From positions 1 through 33,832 of the IMG/VR virus record IMGVR_UViG_3300035162_002058: a stretch of 33,832 nt of DNA. One strand, written 5' to 3'. Positions 27,301 to 31,072 of this stretch are shown here, one piece after another; within the stretch, counting starts at the first letter, position 1; each line of letters opens with the position of its first letter. The notes beneath the pieces were generated by a model. The model was not told the DNA's origin. It made no database searches and saw only the letters and a list, made by a program, of their open reading frames with translations. The translations under genes were made by a program, and so were the position numbers. The DNA is from a virus.

Positions 27301-28045
27301 TATCTGCTGATAGTGTCACACCGAGAGGATGGTCGTATTTGCTAAGGAGTTGGTAAATACCATTGATGTCTTTTTGTTGGTGTCTTCTGCCCTCATTCAA
27401 TGGGTCCGCGATAAATGATGAAATATCAGCGCGTATTCCTTTTGAACCACCCGTAGCGTCTGCTAAAGACCCGTTCATTTCTTCGTCTGCTTTTTGCACA
27501 TCCTTGAGTTCGGGGAACTCATTCGACAACCTCTTGAAATGCATCATAACAGGCCCGTTTAGGAGTGGTTCGTGAAGCATAGCAGGGAAGCCATCTTCAC
27601 GCTCTTGTAGCATCTCATCTTTCTCTTGTCCCAAAGCGCGACCCAAGAGCATGTTGTTGGCGAAAATGATGTCTTCGTAAAATGTAGTCGCGTCTATCTC
27701 TTCTGCTTTGTATCGGCTGACTAAATCGCCCATATAAGGTGCTAAAGACGCGAATCCTTTCTCCGTCTTACCGCCCTTACCCTTTCTGTTATCGTTCGCG
27801 GGGTTAACCACTTTGACTTTCTTGGGTTCTTCTTTAGGAGGTTCTTCTTTAGGAGGTTCTTCTTTAGGAGGTTGTTTCGATGAATCGGTAACGCGCACAG
27901 GAGAAGAAGGTTCAGTCTTTTTTTGCTTCTTGGCTTCCCTTGCCGCATCCCTTTTAGCCTTGCGTGCATCCTTCTTTTTTTGGTTGGTTTCCTTGAGGAT
28001 TAGACCCTCTTCAACCGACTTAACAACACGGACGCTCGGACGCAT
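21308..28045 (-). CDS. Giant hydrophilic protein with DnaJ-like Cys motifs
   Basis: About 2245 aa, with the start set at ATG 28045, which overlaps the stop of a tiny upstream ORF as TAATG. An in-frame GTG at 28069 is an alternative. Order: a basic Lys/Arg/Ala helix (about 20-45), a PPKEE tandem repeat (about 60-75), and long charged helical regions throughout. A CVSC pair lies at 839/842. A cluster follows at 1409-1510: CGVCHGH (1409), CPAC (1479) and CGDCFGTG (1499), like DnaJ-type CxxCxGxG zinc repeats. A linker at 1630-1656 has two NTMPxI motifs and an SMPKI. The end is a Pro-rich tail. No enzyme motif or transmembrane segment is visible. Size and composition suggest a structural or ejected virion protein; it is unrecognised. 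Confidence 0.9.
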   Translation of the reverse strand: MRPSVRVVKSVEEGLILKETNQKKKDARKAKRDAAREAKKQKKTEPSSPVRVTDSSKQPPKEEPPKEEPPKEEPKKVKVVNPANDNRKGKGGKTEKGFASLAPYMGDLVSRYKAEEIDATTFYEDIIFANNMLLGRALGQEKDEMLQEREDGFPAMLHEPLLNGPVMMHFKRLSNEFPELKDVQKADEEMNGSLADATGGSKGIRADISSFIADPLNEGRRHQQKDINGIYQLLSKYDHPLGVTLSADIPKSDRIASNYRPSVGRKIRVAGKMQDPSFEEEMNQLRDEQKENLNFKDDKRFTAERDKGGASKFYDKLFQEGSVSPQREGQSSFSLNKPSSSTTRQILNQVRDISREESIDEKTAFKKLMSNFNGFMISLTGNKAFGTSGRAGKYGKGIVERKAPDAITPSMADAAEQLGLSSIAPNMPDSLISPYLKDPKSAFSNKTRDALADELSSVGQVGFHPSLTSATGEGGLLSSLFGDKNAVTTEGAGPGGSQEEIAGRASEARRERFGGVATESSMLEPEDELESVRGNRSMTPSQKMVQLERQLQEGVIDEYEYEMQRMAMGVNEHKLNPDAELNGLTGNDFDVGHALHGMNENSIIQATSAFTNNLIGMSRVMRELRYKAYANADAKTDEEKEAINKKLMAVGLTAENMIAFGNLDNATLEDKKRYNKLDEMLSPTQLVNTAKAGDEPKMKSVPGIGTLGQILPTITSRLNRQHDMMKQIGLSDVDLLGAAMRYANADMSRVGYLDAFKSLSTQTRKDGSLNTYPIDRLLQYLRKTGMREAVDEEHNQKSQEQQEKYHRNHTARQEQKEEGSKDEDPEVSHRDILHDPETCVSCNTDRFGNREAETARINSPVKGKKSPYTHKAITIPQLKEYKQGGEEHPLYANGVSENDISLGSILRHIFPDNDFYDYKKLVKREANAPNKQKWRNDEERTMRRRIKEAVVTGNPRAANIFKKFGLYRTKDNSIASGPAGMSNKELVASSFFMDNDDSVDKHQESMRKKTLVATRFNAITDAMHFMEELADGAYGGKKIKPGALKTSEQRRNLLNAMITTPTKGVEKQSGIVAKRKREIDSYKDLYRAYLQQKAIQDSNEEKTKPKKVKDADGEEREERGEYQSPGQIALIKEQGEALQNKYGTMLALRNRKLKEIKSAEKKIAKLKDASDDNISRTNEYMLGAFIGKDVYTGGQKYNASDKLAKIFAKMQKSPESASEHAKMGMLSELHDDMYGDSDYDSVFKGNIDGSVDQDYTHSLDKYKLGRMGEMAGTGVMSITNNKAIPRINSINQLLAHRIQMGFPLTEEDIKRAKDMLHDADMADALDPQTIQSIGKELTADDFSMMNISELPHEHHDDTENELGLLTEDEAARREQNSHFTKGSEKAIADGNIEAHNLVSNWRDNAPTLCGVCHGHRFVTRDEAVSYIRHRIPSMRDENRNSPKINKYIEKKMRPRGHASYDEHPMGDEMDAGEHEQLACPACEHSADYVQGGKISNGLCGDCFGTGMRDPADDEHIQDGYTDADGNKIDGKNHHYSHNDMVNQKFDYLNQLALGQAEMLQSGEIPDYLKGVLSPKSPVWQMFSQHVGSGKFKTFEEMREARKKKQREPLVIDPNAPEIPRAPHERDRPPNTMPDIAINTPAEIGSMPKIEMNTMPEIKLNSVNQLAMEKHHEIMMKKHCEMMHTMAVHGQPGMKKEIDALYNSIVNDPAFLDAHNDEDHHLVEKMHKLQEIAEANYVDDYSDISGLGSKEQNAIRAKRRQLPTDEEGNLKLTMADVFGGNAPMTFGDFEPLTPYHGHMLASKEIREGLFEPGQENQPKEVTHKEMRNFFAGNKKVSRLLKRIEDAEQFKPEKLEKIKTALSKIEKPMVARKTSNMFSDELNSILKEFDEKPMIAGMEKRAMTYSEEAMKAFKAAGATDVNSLLTAENKIGQHRALNEGYTTMRNKAIKPLWQEYVMRKALQHFMARVNNPLDHPKIPSGINQSNFSLMVGEDSGLSQLLKDEAAKVAGYEDEEQLEKKVNLATSVTIGGVKLNPRDFKASVMQGVDHEDSEQMEMGYIKHGMTEPDENGVQQPTETFVAKPADEILQESRDRAVTPLDRKNYESVKRMTEYHEMPNWKMREDIRGVIDGEDGKHDGFDGHEEVSQAYANRALPEELQSHISTGQASMKLSHPVLNPQKFGDAEAYALAAERNLQHTNEQQPAVEPPVEPPVGYTPPAYVTYGRSPTLNQPIDESIYASNEDEYPN
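27825..27871. repeat. 15-bp tandem repeat, three copies, in the giant gene
   Basis: The unit GGTTCTTCTTTAGGA (plus strand) is repeated exactly at 27825-27839, 27840-27854 and 27855-27869. It encodes the PPKEE repeats of the giant protein in its disordered N-terminal region. It is a likely site of copy-number variation. Confidence 0.9.
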
Positions 28046-28146
28046 TACTGAATGGGAAGACAACCACACCCTTGAACATAGCGGTTGACGAGATTCATGG
28101 CTGGGATTTTTTTTGGTCCCATGAAAAAAATATCTGTATTTCGCAT
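28045..28146 (-). CDS. Tiny ORF coupled to the giant gene (33 aa, possibly 17 aa)
   Basis: From ATG 28146 the frame gives 33 aa ending in GCGCLPIQ; an internal ATG at 28098 would give 17 aa. Its TAA overlaps the ATG of the giant gene (TAATG), a junction type used elsewhere in this genome (portal, GTPase, 48-aa gene). No Shine-Dalgarno lies close to either ATG, so it may be leaderless. Support is limited to the overlap geometry. It could be a leader peptide for the giant protein. Confidence 0.35.
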   Translation of the reverse strand: MRNTDIFFMGPKKIPAMNLVNRYVQGCGCLPIQ

Positions 28147-28166
28147 GGTGTTAAGGAGGGCAAATT

Positions 28167-28184
28167 GCGCGCCGCGAGGCGCGC
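28167..28184. repeat. 7-bp GC hairpin with GCGA tetraloop
   Basis: GCGCGCC (28167-28173), GCGA loop, GGCGCGC (28178-28184): a perfect stem, with a loop of the stable GNRA class when read as RNA on the plus strand. Confidence 0.75.
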
Positions 28185-28343
28185 CTCCGGCTAACGCGAG
28201 AGGCAAATACACCGCGAGGGACTCGCTGTGTGCATCCGTGTCGCGCGTATCGCACAGGTCACAAACGAAACAGGCTCGCAGTGTCGCGCTTCGCGCTTGG
28301 TTCGTCGCGTGTTGTCGCGAGAGTCGAATGCTTCGCGCTCGCT

Positions 28344-28358
28344 CCAACCATACGGTTG
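28344..28358. repeat. CCAACCATACGGTTG hairpin, copy 1
   Basis: CAACC-ATAC-GGTTG forms a 5-bp stem. The same 15 bases recur at 29799-29813, so the two copies bracket the 382-aa gene; both are preceded by CGCTC. The 3' part overlaps the 5' arm of the long hairpin at 28354-28408, so the two folds compete. Confidence 0.7.
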
Positions 28359-28408
28359 TCGCGCGTTCTTGCTATCCTTCGCGGCAAGAGCGCGAAAGGC
28401 CGACAACC
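28354..28408. ncRNA. Long inverted-repeat hairpin, possible structured RNA or origin element
   Basis: The outer stem GGTTGTCG (28354-28361) pairs with CGACAACC (28401-28408). Directly inside, CGCGTTCTTGC (28362-28372) pairs with GCAAGAGCGCG (28384-28394) with one G-U, around an 11-base loop; six bases (28395-28400) bulge on the 3' side. That is 19 base pairs in all. It lies upstream of the TATA-like palindrome, so it would not be in the leader of the next gene. A transcript of its own, a transcription stop, or an origin hairpin are all possible. Pairing is seen directly; function is not. Confidence 0.5.
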
Positions 28409-28423
28409 CGATTTTGGCTCAAC

Positions 28424-28435
28424 CCCTTATAAGGG
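28424..28435 (+). promoter_or_regulatory. Palindromic TATA-like element upstream of the 382-aa gene
   Basis: CCCTTATAAGGG is a perfect 12-base palindrome centred on TTATAA, 43 bases before the GTG at 28478. If it is an archaeal TATA box, transcription would begin near 28455. The palindrome could also be an operator. Confidence 0.5.
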
Positions 28436-28445
28436 AGTCGGTAAA

Positions 28446-28473
28446 CCTTACTGAAAAGTCAGCCCAAGTAAGG
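28446..28473 (+). promoter_or_regulatory. Leader hairpin that covers the ribosome binding site
   Basis: CCTTACT (28446-28452) can pair with AGTAAGG (28467-28473). The 3' arm contains the AAGG core of the likely Shine-Dalgarno for the 382-aa gene, so folding would mask it. Directly after, GTGATAAC occurs twice (28478-28485 and 28487-28494), each beginning with a possible GTG start in the same frame. Confidence 0.4.
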
Positions 28474-28477
28474 GTAA

Positions 28478-29626
28478 GTGATAACTGTGATAACAATAAC
28501 GAAAAATGAAAACGATGAATTGAACCACTTCGGTGATGAATTAGTAGGTGCTATGAAAGGAAAAGATGGCCCTCGCTTTGCTACGCTGATGGATGGAAAG
28601 ATGGCTGATGTGAAGACTAAGAAAGGCTCAAGCACTTCCCGTGCTGTTGGTAACGCTACTTTCTTGGTGCGCTTCGGTAAGTATTGCGATGTGTCCAACA
28701 CATTGATTGATGCCTACTATGCTGGTAACAGTGGACCGAACAAGAAGAACGACATTGTGAACCTCCAAGCAATCGGTGGCGACATCGTCAACAGCCTCGG
28801 TGGAATGCAATGCAACCCAATCCAAGTGATTGAGAAGTTACAGGACTTCGTAGCATCTTTCAAAGTTGCGCCGAGTCCGGTTGCTACAACCATGCCAGCA
28901 CTTGGAACAACGATGCCAACCATTGCCAAGTCTGCCCTTCCAATGCCAGCCGATGAACACCACGATGAAGAAGACGAAGAAGAAGAGGAAGAAGAAGTCG
29001 CTACTGCTACTGAATCCAAACCTCTTGTCTTCGATAACTACACCATCGAAGTGCGAAATGCAATCCAAGCACTCACCGCCGAGCAAGTCACTCAAGCCAA
29101 AGAGGTTCTGTTGAACACCAACAAGAACGGCGAAGGCTATGAGATGACCCTCTCCGGTAAGAAAACCCTGACCCCCAAGAACCTCAACAACTTGAGAGAG
29201 TGGGACAACGGACTGCTCAAGGTTGCCGCTGACATTCTTGCTATTGCCCCAAAGCGTAACAAGAAATGGACTGCCTCCAACGGAACGGAATACAAAACCC
29301 GCACTTGGTTTCCCGAACTTTGTGGTGCTTCCGACTACCAAGCCGCTAAGAAGTTGACCGAACAGATGGCCGCTTATGTCATCCTTGCATCGGACCGAAA
29401 CTTTTGGAACGCTCGCTTTGGTTGGTCTGTTTCCGAGGTCTTCCGACAAGGCTTCCGCACTCAAATTGGTATCAACGAAGAAGTTGCTGACTCCGCAGTT
29501 GTCGGTGGTCAAGCACAGTCTTGGCATTGGCCTTTGGTTGCAAACGATTGGAAACCTACCTCATCCAGCAAAATCAGTGATGAGGACTTCCGTTCACTTG
29601 ACTTGGGTTCACTTGACTCCCTTTGA
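28478..29626 (+). CDS. Monocistronic, probably highly expressed protein of unknown function
   Basis: 382 aa from GTG 28478 (GTG 28487 is also possible; there is no early in-frame ATG). An N-terminal domain (about 1-130) is followed by a Thr/Met/Pro linker with TMPAL (Met139) and TMPTI (Met146), then an acidic run with 14 D/E within about 18 residues (about 168-182). A C-terminal helical domain contains Trp-rich segments (NRNFWNARFGWSV-like, about 310) and an acidic Ser/Asp/Leu end (SLDLGSLDSL). Codons are strongly C- and G-ending (AAC, ATC, AAG, GGT), unlike the minus-strand genes, which suggests high expression. It has its own promoter and a strong terminator. An abundant virion protein or a single-strand-binding-type replication protein with an acidic tail are both plausible. 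It is unrecognised. Confidence 0.9.
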   Translation: MITVITITKNENDELNHFGDELVGAMKGKDGPRFATLMDGKMADVKTKKGSSTSRAVGNATFLVRFGKYCDVSNTLIDAYYAGNSGPNKKNDIVNLQAIGGDIVNSLGGMQCNPIQVIEKLQDFVASFKVAPSPVATTMPALGTTMPTIAKSALPMPADEHHDEEDEEEEEEEVATATESKPLVFDNYTIEVRNAIQALTAEQVTQAKEVLLNTNKNGEGYEMTLSGKKTLTPKNLNNLREWDNGLLKVAADILAIAPKRNKKWTASNGTEYKTRTWFPELCGASDYQAAKKLTEQMAAYVILASDRNFWNARFGWSVSEVFRQGFRTQIGINEEVADSAVVGGQAQSWHWPLVANDWKPTSSSKISDEDFRSLDLGSLDSL

Positions 29627-29682
29627 TTGATTAGTCAATCAACCACACCCGTTTGAAGGAGCGTAACCTTCACCCATTCTTT

Positions 29683-29727
29683 GGCGTGGTGCATAGTCGG
29701 GTTGGCTATGCATCGCGCCTTTTTTTT
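29683..29727 (+). terminator. Intrinsic-type terminator after the 382-aa gene
   Basis: GGCG (29683-29686), a 3-base internal mismatch, TGCATAG (29690-29696), a 9-base loop, CTATGCA (29706-29712), a 3-base mismatch and CGCC (29716-29719), followed by eight T residues (29720-29727). It lies 57 bases after the stop codon. Confidence 0.85.
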
Positions 29728-29798
29728 ATGTCTCGAAACCTAAATGAAAGTCATTCACGGTTTCTCTTGGTGACATAAGACAAAGACACGACGCTCCG

Positions 29799-29813
29799 CC
29801 AACCATACGGTTG
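29799..29813. repeat. CCAACCATACGGTTG hairpin, copy 2
   Basis: Identical to 28344-28358, in the same orientation, downstream of the terminator of the 382-aa gene. Confidence 0.7.
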
Positions 29814-29850
29814 AGAACATTCCTCCTGTGTCAAATAATATCCTCTCTTC

Positions 29851-29909
29851 TGTCGAGAGAGCGCAACTCTTAGCACTCTCGACATATCATCCGTTGCTTC
29901 TCAAGCAAC
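29851..29909. repeat. Two adjacent perfect inverted repeats
   Basis: TGTCGAGAG (29851-29859) pairs with CTCTCGACA (29876-29884) around 16 bases. GTTGCTT (29893-29899), CTC, AAGCAAC (29903-29909) follows 8 bases later. Neither has a T tract, so they are not simple terminators. Confidence 0.7.
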
Positions 29910-30031
29910 ACATCACATTCACCTCGCGTCTATCGCAACAACTATGACACTTGCATGGTTGTCTTACGATGACGAGTATCTATCCACGCGCTAATCTGCA
30001 TACTAACACGAATGATTATCGCGAATATCAT

Positions 30032-30103
30032 GTTCTTCTTATAAGAATAATAGTTATATCTCTATTATAATAAAAAGATAATATCAATAAAGGAAGTGAA
30101 ACA
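30032..30103 (+). promoter_or_regulatory. AT-rich promoter/leader of the right operon
   Basis: It starts with GTTCTTCTTATAAGAATAAT, which contains the palindrome TTCTTATAAGAA (30034-30045), followed by TTATAT and TATTATAATAAAAAG tracts, ATATCAA, and a GGAAGTGA ribosome site 5 bases before ATG 30104. It matches the promoter/leader of the membrane operon on the other strand (21288-21215) in order and spacing of these blocks. Confidence 0.65.
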
Positions 30104-30433
30104 ATGACTGAAAACAATGAAACAGATAACAATGAAACAGATTGGCAACGCCAAGCATTAGACCAATGGGCCTCGCGACTACCGGATGAATGGGACACTC
30201 ACAAGTTGGGTGGCATAACTACATCCGGTGATGGTGTGTGTGCTGTTGACTGCGAAGCGTGCCGGTTCAACAATGCCGTAGCAACCAAGCCTCTTACTCT
30301 ATGGTATGCTTACATCCAATGGGAACATGATATTCTATTCCTCGCTAAGACCAAAGAGATTGCCGAGTTCATCGCGAAAACAGAATGGGATGGCTACCCT
30401 GTAATCATCAAGGAAATGGAAGTGACAGAATGA
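30104..30433 (+). CDS. Hypothetical protein, first gene of the right operon
   Basis: 109 aa. The first 13 residues are a short NET repeat (ENNETDNNETD), then an acidic Trp-rich helix. C46, C50 and C53 (VCAVDCEAC) suggest a metal site. An alpha/beta C-terminal half follows (LTLWYAYIQWEHDILFLAK, then EFIAKTEWDGYPVII). GGAAGTGA lies 5 bases upstream of the ATG. Being first in an operon with a helicase suggests early, DNA-related expression. No family is recognised. Confidence 0.85.
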   Translation: MTENNETDNNETDWQRQALDQWASRLPDEWDTHKLGGITTSGDGVCAVDCEACRFNNAVATKPLTLWYAYIQWEHDILFLAKTKEIAEFIAKTEWDGYPVIIKEMEVTE

Positions 30434-30732
30434 GTTACCCACTCTCCACGATGAATCACAAAGGAACGACTCGATGGAACAGTTGGGCTGAATGGTATTC
30501 ATCCCTTACCGAAGAAGACAAAGAGCAAGCAGGTTATACTTACTACTCAAGCACCGAGGCTTATGTCATTGCTTGCGATGAGTGGATTGAAAACCTTGAG
30601 TTGATTAACTATCAACGCTTCAACCTTGACCCTCACCACATCATCGGTCAGCATTTCTGTGATTGGTTCACACCATCCGATGCTGATTGGATTGACACTC
30701 GCGCTCAACAGATTGATGAGGTGAGCGCATGA
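30430..30732 (+). CDS. Acidic Trp/Tyr-rich hypothetical protein
   Basis: 100 aa from ATG 30430, which overlaps the preceding stop as ATGA; the open frame extends 45 bases upstream but that part lies inside the previous gene. It is rich in Trp, Tyr, Asp and Glu (WNSWAEWYSSL, ACDEWIENLELINY, WFTPSDADWID) and probably helical. No Cys pair or catalytic motif is seen. A very acidic small phage protein like this could act as an inhibitor or DNA mimic; that is speculation. Confidence 0.82.
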   Translation: MSYPLSTMNHKGTTRWNSWAEWYSSLTEEDKEQAGYTYYSSTEAYVIACDEWIENLELINYQRFNLDPHHIIGQHFCDWFTPSDADWIDTRAQQIDEVSA

Positions 30733-30866
30733 ACTACGCAATGGTTTGTAGCGATTGCGATGTGGTCATGGATTTGATTCATGGAGGGAACATGATGCAT
30801 AAGCGCACCTACCATCATTGCTGTCCCGAATGCAAGCAATGGACTACACTTGAGGTGAAACAATGA
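30729..30866 (+). CDS. Tiny zinc-finger protein (45 aa)
   Basis: 45 aa, with C7/C10 (VCSDC) and C31/C32/C35 (HCCPEC) about 21 residues apart, the spacing of a small zinc ribbon. GAGGTGA precedes the ATG, and both ends overlap neighbours as ATGA (30729-30732 and 30863-30866). The exact double overlap makes it a confident gene despite its size. Function unknown. Confidence 0.78.
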   Translation: MNYAMVCSDCDVVMDLIHGGNMMHKRTYHHCCPECKQWTTLEVKQ

Positions 30867-31072
30867 ATAACAAACAGGCGAAAGCAATAGAAGCATGGAA
30901 CACAAAGGTAAGAAGAGAACACAAAGTAATCGAAGATAAAATCAGTGCTTGTCTTACCGCTATGATTAGTATGCTTGGTGACCCGATGACCATTGAACAT
31001 GGCATACTCGACACGCTAACCTATGCACAGAAGGAGAACCTTCTCGCTGACATGAAGGAGGCGTTGCAATGA
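30863..31072 (+). CDS. Small helical protein
   Basis: 69 aa, almost entirely helical: a basic first helix (KQAKAIEAWNTKVRREHKV) and an amphipathic second half (MTIEHGILDTLTYAQKENLL). GAGGTGA lies 5 bases before the ATG. It is coupled by ATGA to the helicase gene that follows. It may be a helicase partner. No family is recognised. Confidence 0.8.
   Translation: MNNKQAKAIEAWNTKVRREHKVIEDKISACLTAMISMLGDPMTIEHGILDTLTYAQKENLLADMKEALQ

Larger units (their letters stand above)
28147..28477. other. GC-rich structured intergenic island at the divergent switch point
   Basis: About 330 bases without a convincing gene. From about 28165 to 28410 the GC content rises well above the rest of the window, with dense CGCG/TCGCG words. 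It holds a GCGCGCC-GCGA-GGCGCGC hairpin with a GNRA-type loop (28167-28184), GCGAG-GGA-CTCGC (about 28212-28224), a long hairpin at 28354-28408, and then a palindromic TATA promoter. AAGGAGG at 28154 is followed only by a very short frame. All six frames open here by composition alone. Candidates are a replication origin or a structured RNA. Confidence 0.6.
29627..30103. other. Structured intergenic region, no gene seen
   Basis: 477 bases without a gene. In order: a terminator hairpin (29683-29727), a second copy of the CCAACCATACGGTTG hairpin (29799-29813), the inverted repeat TGTCGAGAG/CTCTCGACA (29851-29884), the hairpin GTTGCTT-CTC-AAGCAAC (29893-29909), and an AT-rich promoter/leader (30032-30103). 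The density of exact inverted repeats suggests a non-coding RNA or a cis-acting DNA site in the middle part. Confidence 0.6.

Noticed and set aside
28147-28347. Upstream part of a 100-codon minus-strand frame ending at 28045
   Set aside because: Same composition effect. Only the last 17-33 codons, coupled to the giant gene, are kept as a tentative ORF.
28165-28410. tRNA in the GC-rich island
   Set aside because: No cloverleaf with a TTCRANY T-loop and matching acceptor stem could be found; the GGTTCG at about 28299 has no fitting partners.
28085-28432. 115-codon plus-strand frame in the GC-rich island
   Set aside because: Arg/Ala/Ser-rich translation caused by CGCG-dense DNA; overlapping open frames exist in other frames and strands; no ribosome site; it ends inside the long hairpin and promoter.
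30385-30429. 15-residue extension of the second gene of the right operon
   Set aside because: It overlaps the preceding gene; the ATG at 30430 gives the ATGA junction seen at all other joins in the operon.
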